Position numbers and translations under genes: made by a program
NCBI GenBank assembly: GCA_017520425.1
Contig: JAFXFO010000024.1
Span: 124,001 to 188,000 of the forward strand
DNA: 64,000 nucleotides
Origin: Lachnospiraceae bacterium
GTDB taxonomy: Bacteria; Bacillota; Clostridia; Lachnospirales; Lachnospiraceae
Direction of reading: 5' to 3'
Notes under the pieces: generated by a model
Seen by the model: the letters and a program-made list of their open reading frames with translations, nothing else
The model's database searches: none
Told to the model about the DNA's origin: nothing
Shown: positions 1 to 8,367 of the stretch, one piece after another
How the letters are laid out: the number at the start of each line of letters is the position of its first letter
How positions within the stretch are numbered: position 1 is the stretch's first letter

Positions 1-1183
1 CCTCCTGAGGTACAAATTCATTGATATTGGTGATACGATAACCGTGCTCTATGCCCAATTTCTTCTCCAGCACACGGCTGTGATAGGTCATGTACCATCT
101 GCCCTTAAAGGTAAATACACAGTGATGATTGTTGCCGTACCAGCCAATATACTTACCGGGATTGTCCAAAATAGTCTCCTTATAAGTAAAAGGTCCCATG
201 GGACTGTCACTTTCCAGACATGCGATTTCTGCATTGTGGAAGCCGTATTTATCGGTTCCTGCCTGGTCTACCTGCCAGTTGGTACAGTAAGTATAATAAT
301 ATTTGTTATTAAACTTATGAATACCGGAATCCTCAAACAAATAAGGAACGTCAATTCGTACAGCCTCTCCTACGATACTGATCATATCATCCCCAAGCTG
401 TGCCACTCTGCCGGTACCGGGATCGGAAATCTTGTCCTCAGGTACACCGCCACCGAAATAGATATAAGCCTTGCCGTCATCATCCACCAGCACTGCAGGG
501 TCGAATAACCAAAGCACATTGCCGCAATTAGGCATATCTCTGCGGATAAGACCCTTTCCGATAGGATCCGTGAAAGGTCCTAAGGGGCTGTCTGCAGATA
601 ATACGCCGATTCCGCCGCCTGCATCTGCAAAGTATAAGAAGAATTTATCCTTGCCGTCAATATTCTTCCAAGCTGCTGCAGGTGCCCAGGAATTATTGGC
701 CCATTTCGCACTCTTGGTTACCTGTACCTCACCATGATCCTCAAAGTTAATCATATCCTTGGTGGATACCACATTTAAGGTCTTAATCTTCTGATAGGAA
801 TTTTCAATAATATTGCCTGCTGCATCATACTCATAAGCATCTGCAGTCATGTAGAAATACACTGTATCCCCATATACCATGGCATAGGGGTCTGCACCGT
901 ATTTCTGGGTCATAATCGGGTTTGTATCATTCATTCCCTTTGCAGGAATGCTGGTTCTTACACCCTTAAACATTTCTTCAAAATCTGCGGTTGTCATTTC
1001 TTTCTTCATTTCTTCGCCCTCCGTTTCCACATTCTCTGTTTGTCCGCTTGCATCCGTCTCCTGAATATTGGTTGCTTCCGTACTCCCCTGCTGCGGTTCA
1101 TCCGTCTTACCGCAAGCGCTCAGAACCAACACTCCAAGCACACAAACCATCATCAGTCTGATTCGATATCTTTTTCTTTGCAT
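1..1183 (-). CDS. Secreted GH43 family lipoprotein (partial, 3' end outside window)
   Basis: Glycoside hydrolase family 43 enzyme, probably an arabinoxylan arabinofuranosidase or xylosidase acting outside the membrane. The start ATG at 1183 follows an AGGAGA ribosome site. The N-terminus is a lipoprotein signal with lipobox LSAC, followed by a Ser/Thr/Glu-rich linker. The five-bladed propeller landmarks are visible: GADPYAMVYGD (base Asp), WLFDPAVLVDDDGKAY (modulating Asp) and LFEDSGIHKF (acid Glu). It is the only xylan enzyme in the window with an export signal, so it would release side chains or oligosaccharides at the surface for the neighbouring importers. The reading frame runs off the left edge after about 394 codons, so a C-terminal module cannot be assessed. 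GH43 assignment is firm; substrate is inferred from context. Confidence 0.85.
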   Translation of the reverse strand, partial: MQRKRYRIRLMMVCVLGVLVLSACGKTDEPQQGSTEATNIQETDASGQTENVETEGEEMKKEMTTADFEEMFKGVRTSIPAKGMNDTNPIMTQKYGADPYAMVYGDTVYFYMTADAYEYDAAGNIIENSYQKIKTLNVVSTKDMINFEDHGEVQVTKSAKWANNSWAPAAAWKNIDGKDKFFLYFADAGGGIGVLSADSPLGPFTDPIGKGLIRRDMPNCGNVLWLFDPAVLVDDDGKAYIYFGGGVPEDKISDPGTGRVAQLGDDMISIVGEAVRIDVPYLFEDSGIHKFNNKYYYTYCTNWQVDQAGTDKYGFHNAEIACLESDSPMGPFTYKETILDNPGKYIGWYGNNHHCVFTFKGRWYMTYHSRVLEKKLGIEHGYRITNINEFVPQE

Positions 1184-1282
1184 CTTAAGATTCTCCTTCC
1201 TGATTACTCCTCTATCATAACATGGTAAAACGTTTTATGCTTATCAAATTATGCGAAAATTTTACTATTTTTTGCTAAATTA
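1184..1282 (-). promoter_or_regulatory. Promoter region of GH43 lipoprotein gene with operator-like palindrome
   Basis: Between the upstream terminator and the GH43 start, the minus strand carries a -10-like TATGAT just downstream of the 12-bp palindrome TAAAACGTTTTA (LacI-type, central CG). Further upstream is ACTATTTTTTGC (plus strand 1264-1275), a relative of the motif seen before other xylan operons in this window. No good -35 hexamer is visible, which would fit activator dependence. Functional status is inferred. Confidence 0.4.
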
Positions 1283-1317
1283 CAGAAAAAGGCAAGAGCT
1301 TCCCGCCCCTGCCTTTT
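1283..1317 (-). terminator. Rho-independent terminator after solute-binding protein gene
   Basis: On the minus strand AAAAGGCAGGGGC and GCTCTTGCCTTTT form a 13-bp stem (two G-U pairs) around a GGGAA loop, followed by a further T. It sits 30 bases past the stop codon of the solute-binding protein and ends the GH43/U32-like operon. Confidence 0.85.
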
Positions 1318-1347
1318 ATTCGCTTATCGGTTATTCATTAATCAAAA

Positions 1348-3012
1348 TCATCTGTTGGCTTCATCAATATAATACATATAGGTATCTCTTACTGTATCAT
1401 GCACTTCCTCGACTACCGTATTCGCCCCACGTCCAAACCGATACAGGAAAGAACTATTAATATCCAGATTCGGAATCATGTTGTGATATGCTACCATACC
1501 CTTCTCCATCATAAGCATGATTGTCTCATCCACCGCTCTGGAATCAAAGTTGCCTGCACGGTACAGACCAAGGTCAATGTAACCTTCATAGCCGGGAACT
1601 TCCTCCGAATACAAATTCCACGCAAAAGCAATTTTCCACGCTTTCTCATCATCATAGCATGCAGGAATGGCTAAGGGATATTCACTCCAGCAATTGGTAT
1701 AATCGTCCGCATTAGGTCCCTTGGGGAACATGACAAAACCAAGCTCATCCACGCTATCCGCAAACGCCCGCCCGGAAAGTCCCAAATCAGCTTCTTCCGG
1801 ACAGAAAGCCACATAACCATTCAGGAATGCCTCTGTATAGTAATTCCAAGAAGCATCTGCCGGTCTGTCCACCCCATAGGTCTCGAATATCTCTGTAATC
1901 CAGTTGAGGGCCTCCAACGTTGCAGGGTCTTCAAATTTATATACATAGTCACCATATTCATCCAAACCCACCAGTTCAGCATCGTTAGAATATACCGCCT
2001 GCAATACCGCCGTGCTGTAGTTGGCATCCATACCATAGATATCATCCACACCATCACCGTTCACATCACGCTGAACAACTTCCATGATATCCATCCATGC
2101 ATCCCAGGTCCAGGTACCGGCAGCCTGCATATCATAGATGGATTCCGGATCGATGCCGGCTTCTTCCAGTACTCTCTTATTAAACCACATACCAACACGA
2201 GGCTCCGCATAACCGGCACTCATGGCATAAATACTACCATCCTTGGCGTACAATTCATGTACCTTGTTTGTACTATACTTGTATTCTTCAAAATCCAGAC
2301 AATCTAACATAGAAAGGTCGTACATCATTCCCTGAGCCATAGCTGCAGTTACTGCCGGATTATCCCGAAGGGTAAATATGTAATTGTTATCATCGCCGCC
2401 CATACTAACATAATCCACAAAATCCTCGGGAACAGAGCCCCAGTCACCGATAGCCATTTCTTTAATGGTAAAGTTGTAAGTTTCCTGAATCCATTCCAGA
2501 TAAGCTGCTCTGGCCTCCTCATAGTCCGTCTGTGGTTCCCTCGGTTCTTCATATGACCACCAATCACGGATAATGATTTCCATGCCGCCCAGATCATAGG
2601 GTTTTCCGGTCCAAGGATCAATAATATACGTTGGGCCGAAACATTCTTCTATTTCCTCATCCGGGGTGACTTCTGTGGGTTCATATACTTCCCAGTCTTC
2701 CTCTTCCGGGTAGTAATCTGCTACCGGTTCTGTCGGTTCAGCCGACTCCTCATCCGGCCATTCATCCGTCCATACTATTTCTTCCGTAGCGGAAGGTATG
2801 GTTTCCGGATCAAGTGTTATGACCTCATCCGCCTTCTCTTCTTTTCCAAACAACTCACCCAAAACATCGCTTAATTCTTTGGTGGACTCGGTTTTGCTTT
2901 TGTCACTCTTTTTCTCTCTGCGGGATGAACTTTCTTCTTCCTCCCCGCATCCGCTGAGCATGCCTACACACAGGCCGCAAATCAACATGGTTGCAATGAC
3001 GCGTTTTTTCAT
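1348..3012 (-). CDS. Extracellular solute-binding lipoprotein (ABC sugar importer)
   Basis: Solute-binding protein of a carbohydrate ABC importer, 554 residues, tethered to the outer face of the membrane. The start at 3012 (MKKRVIA) is chosen because it follows GGAGGGAGAGG at good spacing; an in-frame GTG eight codons upstream lacks one. A lipoprotein signal ends at lipobox LSGC (Cys 22). About 90 residues of very acidic, Ser/Glu/Pro-rich linker follow, then a bacterial family-1 type binding domain with an EF-hand-like loop DVNGDGVDD. From DPWTGKPYDLGG onward it is a close paralogue of the protein at 6731-8197, which has a much shorter linker. It is the last gene of the GH43/U32-like operon, 23 bases after the second U32-like gene. 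Ligand is unknown; an (arabino)xylo-oligosaccharide is inferred from neighbours. Confidence 0.88.
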   Translation of the reverse strand: MKKRVIATMLICGLCVGMLSGCGEEEESSSRREKKSDKSKTESTKELSDVLGELFGKEEKADEVITLDPETIPSATEEIVWTDEWPDEESAEPTEPVADYYPEEEDWEVYEPTEVTPDEEIEECFGPTYIIDPWTGKPYDLGGMEIIIRDWWSYEEPREPQTDYEEARAAYLEWIQETYNFTIKEMAIGDWGSVPEDFVDYVSMGGDDNNYIFTLRDNPAVTAAMAQGMMYDLSMLDCLDFEEYKYSTNKVHELYAKDGSIYAMSAGYAEPRVGMWFNKRVLEEAGIDPESIYDMQAAGTWTWDAWMDIMEVVQRDVNGDGVDDIYGMDANYSTAVLQAVYSNDAELVGLDEYGDYVYKFEDPATLEALNWITEIFETYGVDRPADASWNYYTEAFLNGYVAFCPEEADLGLSGRAFADSVDELGFVMFPKGPNADDYTNCWSEYPLAIPACYDDEKAWKIAFAWNLYSEEVPGYEGYIDLGLYRAGNFDSRAVDETIMLMMEKGMVAYHNMIPNLDINSSFLYRFGRGANTVVEEVHDTVRDTYMYYIDEANR

Positions 3013-3035
3013 TTTCCTCTCCCTCCATAATCTCA

Positions 3036-3929
3036 CTACTTAAACATGGGCGCCAATACCGTCTTAATCTGTTTTTCAATAAAATCTCTTTCCTCATCCT
3101 TTACCAAAAAGTACAAATAGGAATCCAATACAAACTGAGGCGGCAGACCTCTTCCCACTATCTTAAAGTTCACATAGCCTCTCTCAATATAGCTTCCGAT
3201 TTCCTCATTGGAAATAAATGCAGGACGCTTCTTAGACTCTTCGAAAACTCTGGGAGTGGATTTATTGGGACAATTAAAACGGCTCAGGGTATCCATCTGA
3301 AGCTGTGCTCTGGACTCATCCCGATAATGCTGGCTACGCATGGGACAGTGTGGATAACAAATTTCATTTACCAATATCTCCAGCTTGCCTGCATAAGGTT
3401 CCAGCTCCTTCAGCACTTCCTCATCATGGTTCAAATCATAATCCAATACCACCAGATGATAATCCTTTTCCAGCTCCTCCTTAATACCCTGCAAATCCGT
3501 CATACGCTTTGTGGTAGAGGAAATGATGGGATATTCCGGATAGTTCTTACGGATATGCTCCTCCAGGCAGTCACGATTTACCAACACCTGATTGAAGCCA
3601 TTATTGGCCATCTCCATAATCTTATTACAAAAAGCATTTTCCATGTGCTTCTCTTCCAGCAAGGAATTGGTCCAGGTAAAACGTACCGGCACACCATTGG
3701 CATTGTATGCCTTTATGATTTTGTCCACATCTCCTTCAGAGATACTACCGAATACACTTCTTCCGCCGTTCCAAATAGCACCGGGGAAAGTACCGTACAC
3801 TGAGGCAATCTTATATCCCTCACGGAATTTCTCCGGATATTGCTTCATCAGTCCCAACCACACAATATTCAAATATCTGAGAGAACATAATCCCGGCAGA
3901 TGCCAGTATATTTCTTTCTTATTTTCCAT
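3036..3929 (-). CDS. U32/UbiU-like cysteine-containing protein, copy 1 (function unknown)
   Basis: Soluble protein of 297 residues with no signal peptide. The start at 3929 (MENKKEIYW) follows GAGGAG; a TTG seven codons upstream is not supported. It is a paralogue of the next gene upstream. I do not recognise a characterised family. The pattern resembles peptidase U32 / UbiU-UbiV TIM barrels: alternating strands, then NEICYPHCPMRSQHY (Cys 191, Cys 195), a later Cys 220, and near the C-terminus NFKIVGR, reminiscent of the U32 block KIEGR. Cys 101 aligns with a Cys of the paralogue, giving four shared cysteines that could hold an iron-sulfur cluster. It lies between its paralogue and a sugar-binding lipoprotein. 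The link to U32 is by eye and needs a profile search; the role in sugar use is unknown. Confidence 0.5.
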   Translation of the reverse strand: MENKKEIYWHLPGLCSLRYLNIVWLGLMKQYPEKFREGYKIASVYGTFPGAIWNGGRSVFGSISEGDVDKIIKAYNANGVPVRFTWTNSLLEEKHMENAFCNKIMEMANNGFNQVLVNRDCLEEHIRKNYPEYPIISSTTKRMTDLQGIKEELEKDYHLVVLDYDLNHDEEVLKELEPYAGKLEILVNEICYPHCPMRSQHYRDESRAQLQMDTLSRFNCPNKSTPRVFEESKKRPAFISNEEIGSYIERGYVNFKIVGRGLPPQFVLDSYLYFLVKDEERDFIEKQIKTVLAPMFK

Positions 3930-3958
3930 AAAGCATTGCTCCTCTTTCAAAACTTATC

Positions 3959-3997
3959 AAACACCCCCAAATCGCTTTATCGAAAATGGGGGTGTTT
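3959..3997 (-). terminator. Hairpin between the two U32-like genes
   Basis: AAACACCCCC (3959-3968) and GGGGGTGTTT (3988-3997) are perfectly complementary across a 19-base loop. On the plus strand a T-run follows; on the minus strand, the direction of the genes, only GTTTGATAAGTTTT follows. It is therefore more likely an attenuating or mRNA-protecting hairpin than a full terminator. Confidence 0.55.
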
Positions 3998-4007
3998 TTA
4001 TACTATT

Positions 4008-4958
4008 TTACGGCCAATGAGATGGTCTAGGCTTATTTACGGTGATAATCTTATTTGCCACCAGATTGTTAATGAGCAAAAGACGCATCTCACCCTGATG
4101 TTCCGGCTTAATCAAATAATGACAATAGGTATCAATCAAAGAGAATAAGTTTGCTGTTCTTCCCTCTATCTTGAAATGATGGAAGCCCATGGGCACATAT
4201 TTATCCCAGATATCCTGAGGGGCAATATAAGTGCTGTAACCCTGAATGGTATGAACACAATTATACTCGCCGTAATCACACCACCAGTGCTCCAAAGGAA
4301 TCTGCTTGTCTGCAGGCATCTTACGATTCTTCTGCATAATACGCTGATTCTTGGCAATGTTTTCATAATGCTTGCCACGTCTGGGGCAGTTGGGGATACA
4401 GAGGGTGTTTACCAAAAGCTCACATCTTCCCTTATCCTCGATTTTCTCCAGCTCTTCAAATTTGTTATTGAAATTGTAATCCAATACTACCAGATAATAA
4501 GGCTTCTTCAACTCCTCATTTACCAAATCAATATCCCTGATTTCCTTACAGGTAGAGCTGTTCAACTTGAAACTTGGATAGTTCTCGCGGATATATTTCT
4601 CCAGAACAGGGGAGAAAATCATTACCTCATTCATACCATTGTCCGCTTCCTTCATACAGAAGTTACAATAAGGATCCTTGCAGTCCTCTTCATTCAGAAG
4701 CATATTGGTATAGGTGTAACGTACCGGAATACCTTTCGCATTAATATTTTTAATAACATTTCTGATATAACCGGCATCACACTGGTCATAATTAGAAGGT
4801 CTTCCGCCATTCCAAAGAGAGGAAGGGAATTCACCAAAGAAGGATGCAATCTTAATCCCTTCTCTGAAAACCTCAGGCTTCTGCTCCAACAAGCTTAATA
4901 CCAGCATATTTAACGGATAATTTTGCCTTAAACCCGGCAAATGAAAATTTACTTCCAT
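4008..4958 (-). CDS. U32/UbiU-like cysteine-containing protein, copy 2 (function unknown)
   Basis: Soluble protein of 316 residues, paralogous to the neighbour at 3036-3929 along its full length (shared REG.KIAS..G.FP, WNGGR, GIPVR.T.TN, VVLDY.N, HFKI.GR). The ATG at 4958 follows AGGAAAGG. It has eleven cysteines, including 98, 101, 187, 191, 227 and 234. The block NTLCIPNCPRRGKHY and the later FKIEGRT resemble the U32 family, whose members UbiU and UbiV form a heterodimer of similar-sized [4Fe-4S] proteins. Position 22 bases after a GH43 gene and before a solute-binding protein gene makes co-transcription very likely. Whether it is a hydroxylase, protease-like or RNA-modifying enzyme cannot be told from sequence alone; U32 membership is inferred. 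Confidence 0.5.
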   Translation of the reverse strand: MEVNFHLPGLRQNYPLNMLVLSLLEQKPEVFREGIKIASFFGEFPSSLWNGGRPSNYDQCDAGYIRNVIKNINAKGIPVRYTYTNMLLNEEDCKDPYCNFCMKEADNGMNEVMIFSPVLEKYIRENYPSFKLNSSTCKEIRDIDLVNEELKKPYYLVVLDYNFNNKFEELEKIEDKGRCELLVNTLCIPNCPRRGKHYENIAKNQRIMQKNRKMPADKQIPLEHWWCDYGEYNCVHTIQGYSTYIAPQDIWDKYVPMGFHHFKIEGRTANLFSLIDTYCHYLIKPEHQGEMRLLLINNLVANKIITVNKPRPSHWP

Positions 4959-4980
4959 AATTACATACCTTTCCTATTCC

Positions 4981-6561
4981 TTAATTTGCGTTATAAGAAA
5001 GTCCGGTAAACACTGCCGCACCTTCTGCCACGCCTTCTGCGACTGCATACATACCGATACAACAGCCAACAAAACCGCCTGCCACTTCTGTAGAAAGCTT
5101 ACGTACATCAATGGTATCTGCCAAAACAGTTTCCTTTTCACCATCAATTACGCTTACAGAAGCATTTAAATCATCAACCTTCAGCTTCAAGGTCACCTTT
5201 ACGCCTTCTACATTTGCAGAACCAAGTACTGCATCCACATTGTTTTCACAAAGAATAACGGATGCCTTGCCCCCTGATACCTCTGCCTTCAGATGATATT
5301 CATTGCTCTGAAGCAACACCAAGCCTGCATATTTGCCGGCTGTCAATTCACCGGTAGATACATCAGCGGTTACAGTAAACTTGTGATGTTGCTGTCTGAT
5401 ACCTACAAAGGAAGGACTATCCAATTCCTTTAAGGTTACGGTATCAAACTTAAGGGCTAATCCTTCGGCATTTGCCAAAGAATACATATCATCCTTAGGA
5501 TTACGAAGCATCAGGAACTCATCGCCCAATACTTCCATCTTGGTAAAGTCATAGGTTCTGTTACTACCGGGTACACAAGTCTTCTGCTTGGTACGGCTGG
5601 TATAAGAATCCGGGTCTTCTTCCGGCTTCCACTCAGGCAGGTTGATTTCCACGGTATCTGTAAGGATTCCTACGCCCGGATTTACAACGGGCCAACCGTT
5701 TTCCCAGGTCACCTTTGCCAAGAAAGTCTCACGTCCCATGGTGGTAAAACCTTCGATGGGGCGTACTGCCAACATGGTCATAAACCATTCGCCTGCAGGT
5801 GTTTCAATCAAGTCAGCATGTCCCACATATTTGATAGGATAATCAAATCCCAAATGTCTGTGAGTCAGAATGGGGTTGCAGAAATTGTTCTCATAGGGGC
5901 CCCAGATATCCTTACTTCTGCAGATAGTTACCGCATGCTCAGGGCCTGTACCGCCTTCTGCATGCATAATGTAATAATAATCGTCTTTCTTGTAAATATG
6001 AGGTCCTTCCGGCCAATGAACACCCTTCATGGCACCATTCCAAACATTCTTGTGCTCGCCGATAAGCTTCATATTCTTAATATCCACTTCCTGGATATAG
6101 ATATACCAGTCGCCGTTGTACTTAACACCGTCCGGATTGGGATGAGTACCGATGTAATAGCATCTGCCGTCATCATCAAAGAACAAACTGGGGTCAATAC
6201 CATCTGCACCCTGTAAGTAATAAGGCTCAGACCAGGGGCCTTCCGGATTGGTGGCCGTTACGATATAGTTGCCTCCATGGGATACATTGGTACAAATCAC
6301 ATAGAATACACCCTCATGATAACGGATGGTAGGCGCGAACAATCCCTGCGAATGACCCGCTTTCATCAAAGGCAGCTGGGAATTACGGTCCATAACATTA
6401 CCAATCTGCTCCCAATGTACTAAATCCTTGCTATGCATCAGGGACAAGCCCGGAAAATAAGCAAAGGTTGAATTAATCAGGTAATAATCTTCTCCCACCG
6501 CACAAATGGAAGGGTCCGGATAAAAGCCCGGCATAATTGGATTTTTTGCATAAATAGACAT
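4981..6561 (-). CDS. GH43 beta-xylosidase/alpha-L-arabinofuranosidase (cytoplasmic)
   Basis: Glycoside hydrolase family 43, 526 residues, removing xylose or arabinose from imported oligosaccharides. The start at 6561 (MSIYAKNPIM) is preceded by GGAGGA; in-frame upstream codons to 6651 carry no ribosome site. There is no signal peptide. The N-terminal propeller contains FYPDPSIC (base Asp 16), GIDPSLFFDDDG (modulating Asp 123) and WPEGPHIY (acid Glu 185). The C-terminal about 190 residues form the beta-sandwich usual in XynB-like members, including RQQHHKFTVTADV. It is the first gene of an operon with two U32-like genes and a solute-binding protein. Length and motifs fit the xylosidase/arabinofuranosidase subgroup; which sugar is removed cannot be read from sequence. 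Confidence 0.88.
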   Translation of the reverse strand: MSIYAKNPIMPGFYPDPSICAVGEDYYLINSTFAYFPGLSLMHSKDLVHWEQIGNVMDRNSQLPLMKAGHSQGLFAPTIRYHEGVFYVICTNVSHGGNYIVTATNPEGPWSEPYYLQGADGIDPSLFFDDDGRCYYIGTHPNPDGVKYNGDWYIYIQEVDIKNMKLIGEHKNVWNGAMKGVHWPEGPHIYKKDDYYYIMHAEGGTGPEHAVTICRSKDIWGPYENNFCNPILTHRHLGFDYPIKYVGHADLIETPAGEWFMTMLAVRPIEGFTTMGRETFLAKVTWENGWPVVNPGVGILTDTVEINLPEWKPEEDPDSYTSRTKQKTCVPGSNRTYDFTKMEVLGDEFLMLRNPKDDMYSLANAEGLALKFDTVTLKELDSPSFVGIRQQHHKFTVTADVSTGELTAGKYAGLVLLQSNEYHLKAEVSGGKASVILCENNVDAVLGSANVEGVKVTLKLKVDDLNASVSVIDGEKETVLADTIDVRKLSTEVAGGFVGCCIGMYAVAEGVAEGAAVFTGLSYNAN

Positions 6562-6665
6562 ATTTTTTCCTCCGTCATATATTATATTCAAAGTATTTCT
6601 CATGCCTTTAAAGTAGATTAAAAACATCAAAAAAACTCTGACCCAATACATGAATTAAGATAAAT

Positions 6666-6694
6666 AGGGATGGCGCCCGGAAAACACCACCCCT
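6666..6694 (-). terminator. Stem-loop downstream of solute-binding protein gene
   Basis: On the minus strand AGGGGTGG pairs with CCATCCCT (one G-U) and is followed by ATTTATCTTAATT. It lies 36 bases past the stop codon of the solute-binding protein at 6731-8197. The T-tract is interrupted, so it may be a partial terminator or a 3' stabiliser. Confidence 0.5.
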
Positions 6695-6730
6695 AATTAC
6701 TTTTATCAAATATTAAGTTTGAAAAATGAA

Positions 6731-8197
6731 TTACTTGCCGTTAGCTGCGTCAATGTACGCCTTGTAAGAATCTCTTACACCATCAAGTACTTCAGATACT
6801 ACAGTCCAAGAACCGAAGTTCCAAAGGAAAGGAGCACCCATATCAAGATCCGGAATAGAATCATGATATGTAATAGAACCCTTAGAAGACATCATAACGA
6901 TGGTCTCATCAACTGCTCTAGAGTCGAAGTTGTAGTTTCTGTAAGGTGAAAGGTCTAATTCATCTTCATAACCAGGTGTATCTTCTGTCCACAGGTTGTA
7001 AGCGAATGCGATCTTCCATGCTCTGTCTTCATCGTAGCAAGCAGGGATAGCCTTAAGGTTATCATTCCACCAGTTGGTGTAATCAGAAGCCTGAGGTCCC
7101 TTAGGGAATGCAACGAAACCGATTTCGTCAACCATATCCATTAAGAAGCCGTTAGGGCCGCCACAGTATGCTTCATCAGGCATGAATGCAACCTGACCGT
7201 TCTTGAATGCTTCCTTGTAGTAATCCCACTGAGCATCAGCAGGTCTAACAAGTGCATAGTTCTTGAAGTTTTCTACCATCCACTCAAGTGCTTCTACGGT
7301 AGCAGGATCTTCGAACTTGTAAACAAACTCACCGCCGTTTGATCCAACGTACTCAGAGTTGTTAGATGCAACTGCTGCAGATACAGGGATACCATAGTTA
7401 GCGTCGAAACCGTAAACGTCGATCTGACCATCGTTGTTGATATCACGCTGAACCTTAGCCATCATGTCAGTCCATGCAGACCATGTCCAGTCGCCAGATG
7501 CCTGTAAATCATAAAGACTTTCAGGATCGATACCAGCGTCAGTTAATAATCTCTTGTTGAAGTAGATACCACAACGAGGTTCAGGATAACCAGCGTTAAC
7601 AGCTGCTACCTTGCCGTTGAAGGTATACTTCTCATGAAGCTTATTCTTCTGCCACTTAGATTCAGAAAGGTCGATACAATCAAGTGAAGACCAGTCATAC
7701 ATTAAGTTGTTACCCATAGCTGAAGTAATAGCCGGGTCAGCACGAAGAGTAAATACATAGTTAACATCATCACCATCGGTGGTAACGTAATCTACGAAGT
7801 CCTGAGGGTTAGAGCCCCAGTCACCCATACCAAGTTCTCTGATCTTGAAGTTATAGGTTTCCTGGATCCATTCACGATATTCTGCTCTTGCTTCTTCGAA
7901 AGCACCATTAGGTTCTGCTGCTTCTTCAGGAGACCACCAGTCACGGATGATGATTTCCATACCGCCCAAGTCATAAGGCTTGCCGGTTGCAGGATCGTTG
8001 ATAATGGTATAAGCGCCCAAATCTTCTTCAACAGGTGCAGATGAGCTACCATCAACAGGAGCTGCTGAGCTGTCGGTAGGAGCTGCTGAGCTTGAGCCGT
8101 CAGTAGGTTCAGTCTTCTCGCCACATCCGGCAAAGCTAACAGTCATAACTGCTGCTAAAGAAGCTGCCATCAGTTTCTTAAACATCTTACTTTTCAT
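6731..8197 (-). CDS. Extracellular solute-binding lipoprotein (ABC sugar importer)
   Basis: Solute-binding lipoprotein of 488 residues. ATG at 8197 follows a very strong AAGGAGG site. Signal peptide MKSKMFKKLMAASLAAVM leads to lipobox FAGC, then a short Ser/Ala-rich linker and a family-1 type binding domain. It carries an EF-hand-like DINNDGQID loop and shares long blocks with the protein at 1348-3012 (DLGGMEIIIRDWW, WIQETYNF, YKFEDPAT.EAL, NFDSRAVDETI). It has its own promoter and a 94-base leader with a hairpin, while the two permease genes at 8368-10270 lie immediately upstream and are its likely partners. Separate strong expression of the binding protein is common for ABC importers. Ligand is inferred to be a xylan-derived oligosaccharide. 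Confidence 0.9.
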   Translation of the reverse strand: MKSKMFKKLMAASLAAVMTVSFAGCGEKTEPTDGSSSAAPTDSSAAPVDGSSSAPVEEDLGAYTIINDPATGKPYDLGGMEIIIRDWWSPEEAAEPNGAFEEARAEYREWIQETYNFKIRELGMGDWGSNPQDFVDYVTTDGDDVNYVFTLRADPAITSAMGNNLMYDWSSLDCIDLSESKWQKNKLHEKYTFNGKVAAVNAGYPEPRCGIYFNKRLLTDAGIDPESLYDLQASGDWTWSAWTDMMAKVQRDINNDGQIDVYGFDANYGIPVSAAVASNNSEYVGSNGGEFVYKFEDPATVEALEWMVENFKNYALVRPADAQWDYYKEAFKNGQVAFMPDEAYCGGPNGFLMDMVDEIGFVAFPKGPQASDYTNWWNDNLKAIPACYDEDRAWKIAFAYNLWTEDTPGYEDELDLSPYRNYNFDSRAVDETIVMMSSKGSITYHDSIPDLDMGAPFLWNFGSWTVVSEVLDGVRDSYKAYIDAANGK

Positions 8198-8240
8198 TTT
8201 TTTTCCTCCTTAAAATATATAAATCTACTACTCGCCATCC

Positions 8241-8272
8241 TTTCGGAGATCATTTTCCGGGTTACTCCGAAA
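8241..8272 (-). promoter_or_regulatory. 5' leader hairpin of the solute-binding protein mRNA
   Basis: TTTCGGAG (8241-8248) and CTCCGAAA (8265-8272) form an 8-bp stem in the predicted leader between the promoter at about 8298 and the ATG at 8197. It may protect this abundant message; no riboswitch class was recognised. Confidence 0.45.
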
Positions 8273-8297
8273 CGCTTTCGTAATTCATATCATGTAC

Positions 8298-8326
8298 ATT
8301 ATAACACATGTTTGCGAAATGTACAA
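8298..8326 (-). promoter_or_regulatory. Promoter of solute-binding protein gene
   Basis: The minus strand reads TTGTAC, 17 bases, TATAAT, with TG one base upstream of the -10 (extended -10). The predicted start lies about 95 bases before the ATG at 8197. This is one of the best promoter matches in the window. Confidence 0.85.
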
Positions 8327-8358
8327 TTACAAAATGTAGTAATTTTTGTACATTTCGC
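8314..8358. promoter_or_regulatory. Perfect 13-bp inverted repeat overlapping the -35 region (operator candidate)
   Basis: GCGAAATGTACAA (8314-8326) is exactly repeated in inverse as TTGTACATTTCGC (8346-8358), with a nested AATTAC/GTAATT pair between. The first arm covers the -35 hexamer and part of the spacer of the promoter at 8298-8326, so a bound dimer would affect transcription. The regulator is unknown. Confidence 0.65.
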
Positions 8359-8367
8359 CACAAGATA

